DNA of 64,000 nt from assembly GCA_039105265.1 (NCBI GenBank), contig JAPFFF010000008.1, forward strand, positions 3,224,001-3,288,000. The letters are read 5' to 3'. Below the pieces are notes generated by a model, which had not been told where the DNA came from, did no database searches, and saw nothing but the letters and a program-made list of their open reading frames with translations. The DNA comes from Tritrichomonas musculus (lineage: Eukaryota > Parabasalia > Tritrichomonadida > Tritrichomonadidae). Shown piece after piece: positions 41,131-52,344 of this stretch (positions are counted from its first letter, which is position 1; each line of letters begins with the position of its first letter). Made by a program: the position numbers and the translations under genes.

Positions 41131-43644
41131 TCATTTCTTTCTTTTTCTTGTTCTATTAAACAGCTTTTTGATATTTTTATCTTTAGCATGTTGAGCAGGA
41201 GTCATTCCTTTATTATCTTTAGCTTCTAAATCAATATTCTCATGTTGTAATAAAAGCTTAATTATATCAATATTATTAGACTCTTCAACAGCAGAATGTA
41301 AAGGTGTTTTATGTACATTTTTGGGTTCATTCATTGATTGTTTATATGTCATTCCAAGATTAACATCGATGCTTTTATTATTTAATAAAAGTTCAACCAA
41401 ATTGTAATCTCCTAATGTAACCGCTAGATTCAATGGCGTTTCATTTTTATTGATAGTTTTAGTAATTAAATCAGTGTTTCTGTCTTTATAATAATTTTCA
41501 ATATATTTATAATGATCTAATTGTAAGTTAGGGTCTATCTTTTTATCAGATAATATAAGTTGAACTCTTTTCATATTTTTATCTTTAACAGCTTTATATA
41601 AAAGTGGTGCCTTATTAATTTTTTCACTTTTTTGACAATCATCTCTATATTTGGTAAATACTGTTGCTTTGCAATAGCTTTTATAATTAATATCAATATT
41701 TTTATGTTTTAACAAAATTTCAGCAATTTCAAAATTGCGATTTTCAAGTGAAATATCAAGTGGTGAATTCATTTCTGTTGTCATTTTATTTTCTATTAAA
41801 AAACAATTTTCAAAACTTTTGTTATTGCGATCATTAGTATTCACTTCATTTTTAGTTTCAATAGAATTAAATGATGGACAATTCACATCAATATTTTCAT
41901 ATGATAACAAAAGTTTAATTACTTCAATGCTTTTGTCGTTAATGGCCAATGTTAATGCTGTGTCTTCACTTTTCTCATCTTTTGATTTGATATAACCATC
42001 ATATGATGAATTTCTCGGATCTGAATCAAAATAATATTCTATAGATTCATTTTTGATATTCGCGTCAATATTTTCTTTGTTTAATAAAAGTTTGATAATT
42101 TCAAGATTTTTTTGTTTAACTGCAATATGTAAAGCACAATTTTGATATTTAAGTATTTGAGTATTTTTTAATGTTAATCCATGATTTAAATTCTTTTCCT
42201 TTTCATACTTGTAATAGCTTATTGATGAGAGATTAGCATCGATATTTTTATGCATTAATAAAATTTTAACGATTTCAAAGTTTCCTTTTTCAACAGCTTT
42301 AATTAATGGGAATGACTTGTTAGTAGAAATTTCTTTATGAGTTTTTTTATTGATTTTTTTAAGGAGAGTTATTTCTGCATTTATGTTAATGTTTTCTTCC
42401 GATAATAAAAGTTTGACGACTTCAATGTTTTCATGAGCAACGGAAATATATAAAGCTGTCATTTTTTTTTCTCTTATTATGTCACTATTGTTTGATTTTA
42501 TTTCTTTTGTATAAATTTGGTTTACATCGATTTTATTATTCTTCAAAAGTATATCAATAGACGAATAATAGTCATTTTTGCAAAGATAATAAAAAAAAGC
42601 ATCGTATTTTAAAAACTTTTTTTCAAGTAAACTGAAATTGAAAAATCTCAGGCACTTTTTCATAACAATACAATCTTTATCTTTGTTTAAATAGTTTTCA
42701 TATATATAATTGGCAATATCATTATGATGACATTTTACACATTCAATGAAAACATTTAAATATCTTTCATTTTCTTCTTCTTCATTGTCAACTTTTTTTG
42801 TTTTAATTTCTGGTTTTATTTTTTTGTCTTCTAGAATATGAATTATTTCCGGATTATCACCATGAACTGCAAAAATCCATAGTGATGGTGTCAATTCAAC
42901 TTTATTCAAATATAAATATTTGAAAATTTGAATGGACCCACAAAAAGCTGCATATTCAATCAACTGTATATTTCCTCTCTTCAAAAGAAGTGAATTTGTC
43001 TCATAAATTGATGAAAAAAATGTTGAAGTAAGTGATATATTATTTCTATTAACATATGTAATGAAGTCTTCAATTTTGTCATCTCGAATAATTTCATTCA
43101 AAATTTCATCATTTTCACCTTTTCTCCTTTTTTCATAAAAATCTTCTGGAATTATCCCCAATAAATAAGATGTAGTCATCATTATATTTTTTACTTGTTC
43201 GGTTTGTAATTGTTCAATGATTTCTGGAGTAAAATATTTAAGATATTTTCTGGTTTGATATGTAATGTCTAACATTTTGTCAAAAATGCGTTGTTCCATG
43301 GTTAAAATCTTGTTTTCCATTAAAAATAGTAGGATTCTTTTATTATTTTTGAATGTTTTGAATATATCATAATTTTTGTAATATCTTTTGATTTCATCTT
43401 TAAAAATTAATAATATTTGTTCAATTTTCGAAAAAAAATTTGGAGAACGATGATGATTCTTCGATATTTTGTTTATTAAATAAAGTAAAAGTTTGAGTTC
43501 GTGTATATCTTCTTTTATATGCTGATGATCAAACATTGCTTGAAGATTTTGATAGTTTTCTTCCATATTATTGTTATCATCTAAAAAATCTAGAATTCCT
43601 TGTTGCAATTTTTCGTTTTTCTCATAATAACTTTGTATTTCCAT
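41131..43644 (-). CDS. ankyrin protein, DUF3447-annotated family, intact (gene D)
   Basis: 837 residues, ATG at 43644-43642, no break. N-terminal helical region about 1-130, family hallmark E-Y-A-A-F-C-G-S-I-Q-I-F-K near residue 230, then eight or so ankyrin units to about 825 and a basic tail R-T-R-K-R-K-K that could be nuclear-targeting. Most units are followed by an insertion of about 15-50 residues placed just after D-[IVA]-N and before the next K-x-x-L-x-x-A, rich in Asn/Lys/Glu/Tyr. This is exactly where genes A, B and C have non-coding spacers. The last two units are spaced normally. Protein-protein interaction protein; partner unknown. Confidence 0.85.
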   Translation of the reverse strand: MEIQSYYEKNEKLQQGILDFLDDNNNMEENYQNLQAMFDHQHIKEDIHELKLLLYLINKISKNHHRSPNFFSKIEQILLIFKDEIKRYYKNYDIFKTFKNNKRILLFLMENKILTMEQRIFDKMLDITYQTRKYLKYFTPEIIEQLQTEQVKNIMMTTSYLLGIIPEDFYEKRRKGENDEILNEIIRDDKIEDFITYVNRNNISLTSTFFSSIYETNSLLLKRGNIQLIEYAAFCGSIQIFKYLYLNKVELTPSLWIFAVHGDNPEIIHILEDKKIKPEIKTKKVDNEEEENERYLNVFIECVKCHHNDIANYIYENYLNKDKDCIVMKKCLRFFNFSLLEKKFLKYDAFFYYLCKNDYYSSIDILLKNNKIDVNQIYTKEIKSNNSDIIREKKMTALYISVAHENIEVVKLLLSEENININAEITLLKKINKKTHKEISTNKSFPLIKAVEKGNFEIVKILLMHKNIDANLSSISYYKYEKEKNLNHGLTLKNTQILKYQNCALHIAVKQKNLEIIKLLLNKENIDANIKNESIEYYFDSDPRNSSYDGYIKSKDEKSEDTALTLAINDKSIEVIKLLLSYENIDVNCPSFNSIETKNEVNTNDRNNKSFENCFLIENKMTTEMNSPLDISLENRNFEIAEILLKHKNIDINYKSYCKATVFTKYRDDCQKSEKINKAPLLYKAVKDKNMKRVQLILSDKKIDPNLQLDHYKYIENYYKDRNTDLITKTINKNETPLNLAVTLGDYNLVELLLNNKSIDVNLGMTYKQSMNEPKNVHKTPLHSAVEESNNIDIIKLLLQHENIDLEAKDNKGMTPAQHAKDKNIKKLFNRTRKRKK

Positions 43645-44769
43645 TTATTAATTAAGGAGGTAGAGATCTCTCAGAATTCCTCTCAATTTTTGGTTTATGC
43701 TTTATTTAAGATTTTCTTTTTTCGTACATTATTTGGAAATTTGTTATTGTTATTTTATTAAATAATAATATGTATTCTAATAAATATAATTTGTAAGAAT
43801 ATTTAATATAAATATCTTGCTAATTTGGAAGAATATTTAATAAAAAGTATTTAAATAAAAAACCTCAAGCGGCTTATTCGAACAAAATTAGCAATATATT
43901 CTAAATATAAATGAAAAAATACAATATAAATTTTGATAAATTTTAAAGATTTTTTAGAATTTGGGTTATTTGCAAATGACTTGTTATTTTGAGAATCGAT
44001 ATCAAAAACGTCACTTTTTTACATCTGATACTCGATTATCAGATTACAAATCTGATATCGAGATTATCGATTATCAAGATATCAGATATGAAATGTGATA
44101 TAAAAATGATTGCAAACTTGATATCAATTACCGAGATCTCAAACTGATTTATCTTTTTTTATTATTTGTATTTGTGATTTTTAAATATTTAAAAATAAAT
44201 AATAAAATGTATTGATGTTTACATTAAGATTAAAATCAAATATTTACATTCTTTTTTATGAAATTTTTGAGATTCAATTAAGATCATATTATATGATTCA
44301 TATATTTATCAATTTTAAAGAGATTCTGGGAATTGCAAAAAATTAATTTTTACATTTAAAAACTTTTTTCATTCACATTTATTATTTTACAGTCTTTTCG
44401 GGATTATAACTGAAAAATCCACTTAAAGGAGATAGTGAGTTTCAAAATGTAGTTAATATAAAAAAATATATATTATAATATTCATTTTTAAATATAAAAG
44501 ACATGATGTCATTTTATCATTTAACTGTAAAATAAAATATCAAAATTATAAATCCATAAGTTCTTTGGATGATCAAAAAAAAAAAATTCAATAATTTATC
44601 ATAATTGAGGAATCTATTCAATATATCAATAAAAGTTATTTTATCTGATATAAAAAACTTATATGTTTAAAAAATATTGTTTATGCTTGATTTTATAATA
44701 AGATACAGAGTGGTTTTATAATCATCTTAACGTATGAAAAACAGTTTTTCTACCTCCTTTTTGTAATTC
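43645..44769. other. intergenic, non-coding
   Basis: AT-rich. Around 44020-44110 the words CTGATATC, GATTATCAGAT and their complements recur, giving imperfect inverted repeats. No gene seen. Confidence 0.4.
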
Positions 44770-45870
44770 TTAATTTTCTTTCTTTTGTTCATGAGTATAT
44801 CTGTAATAAGCGATTAGTATGCATGTAATTAGCATTGCTATAATTAATAGAAGGCATCCTATTATTATTGACCACGATTTTACTGATGAAAAAACAATTG
44901 TTTCAATATCTTCTTCATTTTGTAGATATAAATATCCATTTGTGCCAATACATACTTTTCTCCATTGATATTTATCTTCTAACTCATTGAAATAATCTTT
45001 TAAATATTTATAAGATGAATAATATGTTATATCTTCATCATCCCATGGACAAATAGCATTCCCAATTATGTATCTTCTCCAATTAAAAGACATGATAATT
45101 TGTGCTCCTGTTGATTTAAGAACATTAATTGCCATATTTAAATATGACATGTTTAAAAAATCGATAAATGTAACTTTTTCTACATTTTTTAATGAGAGTG
45201 TAGTTAAAATTAAACTTAAATAACTATTCATGTATTTTTCATTCACATTTGACTTTTCAAATGTAATTTCGTTGATATTTCTAAAATTATAATTATATAA
45301 TTCATCATAATACGAAGCAAAAACTATTTTTTGGTCACAAAAGATAAAAGCCAAAATTGATAAAGAAAACTCAATATTTTGGCATGAATAATTATAAAAA
45401 TAATCGCTATTTGATTTTATCTGTTTTCTTGTTTCATTAGGCGAATAAAGAATATTTTCTGCCTTAAACGGCAGTTGATAGGAATGATTATATATAAAAA
45501 CATTCTCAACATTTAAATTGGCATTTGATGAAATTTTAAAAGTAGGTGACCCATAAATTTTAATAAAATTGAAATTGCAATCATCTAAAAATGTAATATT
45601 TGGATCATCATATATAAGTAATTTTATTTTTTCTGTTCGTGGCGATTGTGGGGAGCATTCAAAAATTACATTTGATTTATTATATATATAAAGGAAATCA
45701 ACGTTGGTGGCATTTGATATATTAATTTTTTGTGGAGAATTTGGGCATGAAATAATATAATCATAAAAAGTATTTCTAGCTATATTTATGTTTATGTGGT
45801 TTGAATTGCAATCATGAGTTATCTGATTAAATTTCATGGAAATGGTGTTGAAAATAAATAAAGAAATCAT
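44770..45870 (-). CDS. type I surface membrane protein, family unknown
   Basis: 366 residues from the ATG at 45870-45868; the open frame extends a little further only through a TTG. The first about 15 residues (M-I-S-L-F-I-F-N-T-I-S) are a weak signal peptide. The ectodomain is Asn/Ser/Tyr-rich with many N-x-[ST] sites and beta-helix-like short repeats. A clear span near residues 328-352 is followed by a short basic tail. I do not recognise the family. Confidence 0.65.
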   Translation of the reverse strand: MISLFIFNTISMKFNQITHDCNSNHININIARNTFYDYIISCPNSPQKINISNATNVDFLYIYNKSNVIFECSPQSPRTEKIKLLIYDDPNITFLDDCNFNFIKIYGSPTFKISSNANLNVENVFIYNHSYQLPFKAENILYSPNETRKQIKSNSDYFYNYSCQNIEFSLSILAFIFCDQKIVFASYYDELYNYNFRNINEITFEKSNVNEKYMNSYLSLILTTLSLKNVEKVTFIDFLNMSYLNMAINVLKSTGAQIIMSFNWRRYIIGNAICPWDDEDITYYSSYKYLKDYFNELEDKYQWRKVCIGTNGYLYLQNEEDIETIVFSSVKSWSIIIGCLLLIIAMLITCILIAYYRYTHEQKKEN

Positions 45871-47013
45871 TCTTTCCTGTTTCAACAAAATATAAAATTT
45901 TAAAATTGAAAAGTCAATTCAAAATCTAGGTTAAACTTTGTATTTTTATTTTAATTTTTCTTTATAAAATGCCCAATTACCTGACTACTTTTTGTTAAAA
46001 TATTGTTAAAAAAGATTATTAATATTGTTTTTTGGTATTTTGCAATAAAATATTGAATCAATCTAATCTTTACTTTTTGTATATACAATGTAATTACACA
46101 GGACGATAGAAATTACATATGTAAATACATATGTAATTTTCCGTTAATTTTTTTCTTTGAAAAATATTTTTATCTTCAAAAATTTAATCAATTAAAATAA
46201 ATAAAGCATGAATATAAAGCAGAAATAATTTTTTTTCATTTATTATTGCTAATAAATTATTAAAACTTTGATATTTCTTTGATCATTCTTTTGATGGTGT
46301 AAAATGGCACTTTATATTTATTATAAAATTCTGATTTTATTTCGACTTATTATGATTGGCCAAATCGTTTTGATTTATTTATTCGATGTATTTGAATTAT
46401 TTTATAATAGTACCGATGTACAAAACCTTTTTTTCTATGATATTTTGCTTCTAATTATATCTATCAGATATAATCATCTGCAATAGCATAGTTTTTTGAT
46501 CAAAATTAGCAAGAGTTAATGAAAAATAGTTTTTATCTTTAGATTATGAATAAAAATATTGTTTTAAACATAAATAACTGATTTACATCAAAATTTTTGA
46601 TTTTATAAAAAGTTACGTTAAAATGTTACGTTAATAAAAATGTGATGTAAAAAAAGTAAAGATTAAATCAATCAATTATCATTATATTTTTTTTTAATAT
46701 TTTTGATTGTTATCATATTAATTCATACTATATTAGCAAAAATTAACTTTAATTTTCCAAAATTATCTACCTAGAATTAAGATTTTTAAAGTTATATTAT
46801 AGCAATGCCCATTTTATTTTTGAATGAAAGTTATATTATTCAGATTTTTTTGAATGATTGCTTTTTTTTTTTTTTTTTTATTTATTTATTTATTTATTTA
46901 TTTACATTTTTATTAATTTCCATTATTATTATAGTTATATGTGGAAATTCTCTCAATTTTTATTTAAATGAATTTATTCAATTATTTCTTAAAAATTTTT
47001 TTATTTTTTTAAA
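45871..47013. other. intergenic, non-coding
   Basis: AT-rich. Holds a poly-T run and a TTTA microsatellite at about 46862-46904 and small palindromes such as ACATATGTAATT-type repeats near 46110-46135. Weak open frames here are composition-driven. Confidence 0.45.
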
Positions 47014-48360
47014 ATGGGCTCTGGTTTTCCAAAAGTATTTATTAAACAGTTTCTTTCTATTGGAAATGAAGCTGGTTCTATAATCAAAGAAGCTATCAAT
47101 ATTTTTCGTACTTTTCAACGTCTTGGTGCAACAGCTAATTTTTCCATTAGATTTTCAAGTGACTGCCTCAGGTTGTTTCAGTGGGCCAATGATTTCATTC
47201 AAATTATTCTATCATATATTATAGGAGATCGACTCTTTTCAGATTATGAAATATTTATAACTCTTTGTTTAATAATCCCAATAACAATGTTGATATTATG
47301 CGAAGCATTGTCGTGTGACATTATAGGTCCTTTATTTATTTATATATGCATTATGGGTGTAGGTATGATAATTGAAACTGCCGTTACAAAGGGTTTAGGT
47401 TGGCTAGGATTGCTTGTAGTACCAATAGCTTTAGGAGGTTTTTATTTACTTTTTCATATTCTTTTTGAATGGTACAGTTTTGAACTTCTAGGTTGTTTTC
47501 AATATTTCAACACTACGAGAGCTTTTTTTAGAGCAGGACTCGTTTTTTTGGGCTTTTCTATTCCTTTATCTCTTAAAAGGAATATTTTACAAATAGTTTT
47601 TTCAATTGCTGTTTCTCTAATTATCTTGGGTGTATTAGTTTACGATATTGTAATGAAGTGTTGTTATGATGATGATAAGAAAAAAGAGCATAAATATAAT
47701 TTAATATATTTAGTGATTGATATTTTCAGCATTTTAATTGTCCCATCAGCTCAAAAATTTGCAGTTTTAATTGTTTCAGATGAACATCATCATAAATGGG
47801 AGCTTTATTTAGCATTTATTTTATCCATTATATTTCCAGTTTTACTGTCATTTATGAATATTATAGTCAATTTTGATGAAGATGATGAGAAATATAGGGA
47901 ACCAAGAAGTTGTTCATGCCCATTATTCCGTTTACTTGAGCCTCTTGATACCATTAAACAAATTGCTTATGCATTTTGTGCGATATATGGTTCTACCTGG
48001 GGTTGTATTTTTCTTGAATTTATATGGGTGCTGATTATTTTTATTACATTTCCATATTTAAAAACAAGTGATTATTTTTTAACAATTGGTAATTCTGCTG
48101 TGATGTTTATTACAAACGGAGCTACACTTTATGCAAATTCGCATGGAACAGGGAGTTTTAATTTTTCTTTAGCTTTAGCTTTCTTCTTTATTGCTATCAT
48201 TCCATCAATATTGGCTATGATCACATACTTTATTTTCGATTTCAAAACGGAGTTGGATGAAAAAAATACAAACAATTATGATCATTTCGGGAATATGATA
48301 ATTATTGGACTTCCTTTCTATTTTTTTATATATGGAGTAAATTCATTACGGATGGTATAA
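47014..48360 (+). CDS. polytopic membrane protein, family unknown
   Basis: 448 residues, ATG at 47014, intact. About nine to ten hydrophobic spans cover residues 70-440, with a charged cytosol-like loop near 215-230 (C-C-Y-D-D-D-K-K-K-E-H) and another near 287-310 ending in a Cys-rich S-C-S-C-P. The N terminus M-G-S-G could accept myristate. Could be a transporter or channel; no signature motif recognised. The stop overlaps UAAA. Confidence 0.7.
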   Translation: MGSGFPKVFIKQFLSIGNEAGSIIKEAINIFRTFQRLGATANFSIRFSSDCLRLFQWANDFIQIILSYIIGDRLFSDYEIFITLCLIIPITMLILCEALSCDIIGPLFIYICIMGVGMIIETAVTKGLGWLGLLVVPIALGGFYLLFHILFEWYSFELLGCFQYFNTTRAFFRAGLVFLGFSIPLSLKRNILQIVFSIAVSLIILGVLVYDIVMKCCYDDDKKKEHKYNLIYLVIDIFSILIVPSAQKFAVLIVSDEHHHKWELYLAFILSIIFPVLLSFMNIIVNFDEDDEKYREPRSCSCPLFRLLEPLDTIKQIAYAFCAIYGSTWGCIFLEFIWVLIIFITFPYLKTSDYFLTIGNSAVMFITNGATLYANSHGTGSFNFSLALAFFFIAIIPSILAMITYFIFDFKTELDEKNTNNYDHFGNMIIIGLPFYFFIYGVNSLRMV

Positions 48361-48482
48361 AAGTCCTATCAAGTTGTTCTTTTTTGGGATCGTGATTGAG
48401 TTTATTTTTATTATGAAAAATGTTATTAAAAATTGAGTTTTTTAAAAATATATATTTATTTATTCTTTTTTTTTTATTTATT

Positions 48483-49079
48483 TTAACAGCATTCAAAATA
48501 ATTACTATCAGGGCAACAGCATTTAAAACATTGGAGCACAAAAGTTAAGAAATATATTACTGTTAGAATAGAGATGACTATAGTAATATATATGATTTCG
48601 GGTGGATCATTTTCTATTGATCCGTCAGAAACAAAATTTGGATTGTCATCAATGACAGTTTCATTTTCGATTTCTGGAAAATCAAATTTTGCAGGTGATG
48701 TAATATTTTGATTTTGCGTTTTTGAATAAGAATAAAAAAATAGTTGAGCAGATATGTCTTTTTCGCCTTTATAAGTAATTTTAATGTCATATTGAGATGA
48801 AGGAAAATAAAATTTTTTTAAATTATTTGATGAAAATGATCCATGCCATCTTTTCAAATTATAATCATAAAATTGTAGATACATTTCTTCAATGCTGTTT
48901 GCATTCTTAAAATAAGTTAAAATATTAAAATTCAGTTTAAATAAAAATATATCGTGTGGTTTCATGTGTAATTTGAAAGGGAATCCTGATATATTTTTTT
49001 CTTCATGGGTATTTCTGAAGTCAAAGACGCATAAAGAATTTGAGCAATGAATTAAAAACAAAATCATTATGAATTTCAT
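48483..49079 (-). CDS. small type I membrane protein with cysteine tail
   Basis: 198 residues from the ATG at 49079-49077, chosen because it places a good signal peptide first (M-K-F-I-M-I-L-F-L-I-H-C-S-N-S-L-C); the open frame continues upstream. A small ectodomain of about 145 residues is followed by one span (I-I-Y-I-T-I-V-I-S-I-L-T-V-I-Y-F) and a short tail with C-F-K-C-C-C and a terminal C-C. Same plan as the 35-kb gene. Function unknown. Confidence 0.65.
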   Translation of the reverse strand: MKFIMILFLIHCSNSLCVFDFRNTHEEKNISGFPFKLHMKPHDIFLFKLNFNILTYFKNANSIEEMYLQFYDYNLKRWHGSFSSNNLKKFYFPSSQYDIKITYKGEKDISAQLFFYSYSKTQNQNITSPAKFDFPEIENETVIDDNPNFVSDGSIENDPPEIIYITIVISILTVIYFLTFVLQCFKCCCPDSNYFECC

Positions 49080-49142
49080 GTATAACTTTTTGTGAGCCAC
49101 GTTCACAAGAATTTGTGAATAATATTTCTGAATTGTTTTCAC

Positions 49143-49500
49143 TTTTTGTTATAAAGTATACAAAAAGTGTATTATTCATTAGATTTTAAAATATAATTTT
49201 TTCGCTTTCTTGCAAAGTTACATTTGTAAAAATGTCATGTTTTTATATAATAAAATATTATTTATATTAATTAAAATTTTTTTAGTTGATATTCATTTTT
49301 ATATTAAGATATATTTGATTTTAATTGAATAAGAGTAGATATTATTAATCACTGAAATTAAAATTTATGTCTATTCAAAAATGTTTCATACAGATGTTAA
49401 TTGGGCAATGCTATTCATCAAATCTAAAATAAATCATACTTAAAAGGGCATGTAAAAAAAATTCAATTTTTTTTTTATTCAAATTTAGTTCAATAAGAAT
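49143..49500. promoter_or_regulatory. divergent promoter region
   Basis: Shared upstream DNA of the small membrane protein (-) and surface LRR gene (+). AT-rich, no clear Inr match. Confidence 0.35.
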
Positions 49501-52344
49501 ATGCTCTTTGTCTTATTATTAACAGCTTTAGCGTGTTTTGGTTCATATTATGATCATTTCTGTTTTTCTGTCAATAAATGTCCAGATACGATTGATTCAA
49601 ATTTAGTAACATTAGAAGAATACCAATATTGTGGATGTGATTATAGCTATTCTACTGTTCAGATCAGCGAAAATATTACAGAAATACCTTCATACTCATT
49701 TTACGGTGCCTCTATTGGTGAATTAAAACTTCATCCATATATCGAATCTATAAATGAAGGAGCATTTTGTAAATGTTATATTAAAATAAATTTTTCCGAA
49801 ATAAAGAATTTAAAAACAATCAAAGATGGGGCATTTTGTCAAGCAAAGCTTACAACTGATATGTTATTATTAGAAAATTTAGATACAATTGGATCATATG
49901 CATTTGCAAATTGTACTACTATTGAAAATGCTATAATACGAGCCAAAACCATAAAGTCAAAGGCTTTTTTTGGATGCCATAATATGTTCGCTGAAAAAAT
50001 TGAAATTCTTGGCTCAGGCACAATTGAAGATCAAGCGTTTCAAGATTGTTATCAATTAAATGGTGAATTAATTATTCATGATGCAATTGATAAAAATTAC
50101 GATGGAGAATTTATATATTCAACCATTGGCCAATTATCCTTTGAAAATTCAGGAATCAAAAAGTTAAATTTTTCATATGTCAAAAAAATTGGTTCATATT
50201 GTTTCCGTAATTGCATTTATTTAGCAGATTGTCCATATTTAAATGTTGGAATAATAGAACATGATGCCTTTTTTGGATGCAAAAAACTAAATACAATTGA
50301 ATTGATTGAAGGTCTTGACACAATCTCTGAATCAGCATTTAGAAGTAGTTCTGTTAGACATGTAACAACACCAGATTCATTGAAATCTATAAAATCAGAT
50401 GCTTTTGCTGATTGTTTATCTTTGTATTCAATTCATTTGGGTAAAAATCTTGAATATATCGAAATGTGTGCATTCACATTTTGCAAAAAGTTACAATCAA
50501 TAGAATTGCCAGAAAATCTAAAATCAATTGGTGATATGGCATTTTCATATTGCAACAAATTGAAATCAATTGAAATCCCAAAGAATGTAATTATCATTGG
50601 ATCATGTGTGTTTAAAAATTCAAATACGGAATTAATATGGATTCTATGTATAAATGCAACAATAAAAAATGATGCATTTGATACAGGTGGCGTAAATGCC
50701 AGGATTTATGTTGATGGAAATAATTCAATTATAACTATGTATAATAGTAGTGACAAATCTAAATATAAAACATATTATCCAATTGACTATAAAAACTATA
50801 AAGGTGATATTTATTACATAAACAAATGCCTTTTCTTAGGAAAATGTGGAGAAAAAGCAGATTGGATTTTTAATCCGTATTCCAAAACATTGTATATTCA
50901 TGGCTCTGGAGAAATGTATAATTATGATTCTATTCCAGCGCCATGGAGCTATTTCGATCGATTTATAAAAACAGTCATCACAAATGATAAAGTTACATCA
51001 ATTGGAACTCATTCTTTCAACAAATGCCTCAATTTAGAAAATGTTTTATTAGGTAAGGAAATTCAGAGAATTGGATATCATGCCTTCGCACCAAATTCAT
51101 TGGTTGAAATAAAGAATAAAATATACTCTTTAATTGTTAATTTTGCAGGAATGACAAATCCAATTTGTAATTCGTCATCATTTGAAATGATCAGCAAAAA
51201 TTCAATTGTAGCATTTGTTGAAGATGGATACCAAAAAAAAAACTTTTGTTCTTTCAAAATATACAGAAGTTCAGAGAGAGAAAATATAAGTATTAAGCGA
51301 TATATAAAAAGCAAAGATCAAATAGGAATTATTTTTATCACGAGTGATGTAATAAATAGATCAGATGTCATAAATGAAAGATTAATGAGTGAATTTCAAC
51401 AATATTCAACTGTTTTTGTGCATTCAAAAAGATTCGCTTTCAATTCTTATTTGTCAACAAATCAATTCATTCTTCCATTTAATGATTCAATCATTGATTA
51501 CGAAGGAGGCAGTTTGAACCTCGATTTAAACGTCACACGCAACTGCACTGTGATTATAAAGAAAGATGTGAAGTGTCGTACATTTATATTGAAAGGAAAT
51601 AATGAATTGAAAATCATGAGTGAAAATGCATCAAATTCAATTCTATACTTTAACAGATTATGCATCAATGGCAGCTTGTCATTAAATATTCCTGACTATG
51701 TCAAAACGATGTCATTTAACATTATTCAAATTGAAGCTCATTCTTCATTGAAAATTAATAGCAATAATGATAAAATTAATTTTATTTGTAATAATTTTAC
51801 TGCTAAACAATATTCAATTGTCCATATTTCAAATCTAGAAGTTTTGCATTCATTACGAATTTATCAAGAAGCATCATTAAATATGAAAAACCTAAATTTT
51901 GAATCTGCTATAATTAGTTACATAACATTTAATTTTGATGATTCAAAAAGAAAATTAATTGATCCATTCATTAATGTGTCACTCGATTCAATTCCGAAAT
52001 CTTTAATTCTTTATTCTATTTATTCTGATATGTTTAAATACTTAAAGGAAAAAACTGACTATGTTCTTGTATCTGGTCTTGGTAATAAAGAGAAATGCAC
52101 AAAATGGCTTGAAATCCTTGAATTAGAAAAGTCTGGATTCAATAATAAAGAATGCAATAAAAAAAATCAAATCATTGTTAAAAAAGGCATTAAATCCTTA
52201 AAAATTATAAGAAATATGGATGATCTGCTTGGATACGTTCTTTTAGGGGTTGGTGTTATTGTAATTACAATATCATTTATTGTCCATTTCGCATGTAAGC
52301 CAAAAGCTCAAATTGAAAATAGTCACAGTCTCTCTGATGAATAA
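49501..52344 (+). CDS. surface BspA-type LRR_5 protein
   Basis: 947 residues, ATG at 49501, intact. Signal peptide M-L-F-V-L-L-L-T-A-L-A-C-F-G. LRR_5 units from about residue 50 to 395 (I-x-x-x-A-F-x-x-C-x-x-L; I-G-D-M-A-F-S-Y-C-N-K-L), another set near 490-530, then about 350 residues of less regular, N-glycosylation-site-rich sequence. One span near 905-928 (V-L-L-G-V-G-V-I-V-I-T-I-S-F-I-V) precedes a short tail. The stop is UAAA. BspA-like proteins are the largest candidate surface family in trichomonads, implicated in adherence to host cells or bacteria; that is family knowledge, not shown here. Confidence 0.88.
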   Translation: MLFVLLLTALACFGSYYDHFCFSVNKCPDTIDSNLVTLEEYQYCGCDYSYSTVQISENITEIPSYSFYGASIGELKLHPYIESINEGAFCKCYIKINFSEIKNLKTIKDGAFCQAKLTTDMLLLENLDTIGSYAFANCTTIENAIIRAKTIKSKAFFGCHNMFAEKIEILGSGTIEDQAFQDCYQLNGELIIHDAIDKNYDGEFIYSTIGQLSFENSGIKKLNFSYVKKIGSYCFRNCIYLADCPYLNVGIIEHDAFFGCKKLNTIELIEGLDTISESAFRSSSVRHVTTPDSLKSIKSDAFADCLSLYSIHLGKNLEYIEMCAFTFCKKLQSIELPENLKSIGDMAFSYCNKLKSIEIPKNVIIIGSCVFKNSNTELIWILCINATIKNDAFDTGGVNARIYVDGNNSIITMYNSSDKSKYKTYYPIDYKNYKGDIYYINKCLFLGKCGEKADWIFNPYSKTLYIHGSGEMYNYDSIPAPWSYFDRFIKTVITNDKVTSIGTHSFNKCLNLENVLLGKEIQRIGYHAFAPNSLVEIKNKIYSLIVNFAGMTNPICNSSSFEMISKNSIVAFVEDGYQKKNFCSFKIYRSSERENISIKRYIKSKDQIGIIFITSDVINRSDVINERLMSEFQQYSTVFVHSKRFAFNSYLSTNQFILPFNDSIIDYEGGSLNLDLNVTRNCTVIIKKDVKCRTFILKGNNELKIMSENASNSILYFNRLCINGSLSLNIPDYVKTMSFNIIQIEAHSSLKINSNNDKINFICNNFTAKQYSIVHISNLEVLHSLRIYQEASLNMKNLNFESAIISYITFNFDDSKRKLIDPFINVSLDSIPKSLILYSIYSDMFKYLKEKTDYVLVSGLGNKEKCTKWLEILELEKSGFNNKECNKKNQIIVKKGIKSLKIIRNMDDLLGYVLLGVGVIVITISFIVHFACKPKAQIENSHSLSDE

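Noticed and set aside
46805-47083. 92-residue Phe/Ile-rich open frame
   Set aside because: Made by a poly-T/TTTA microsatellite and overlaps the start of the real membrane protein gene.
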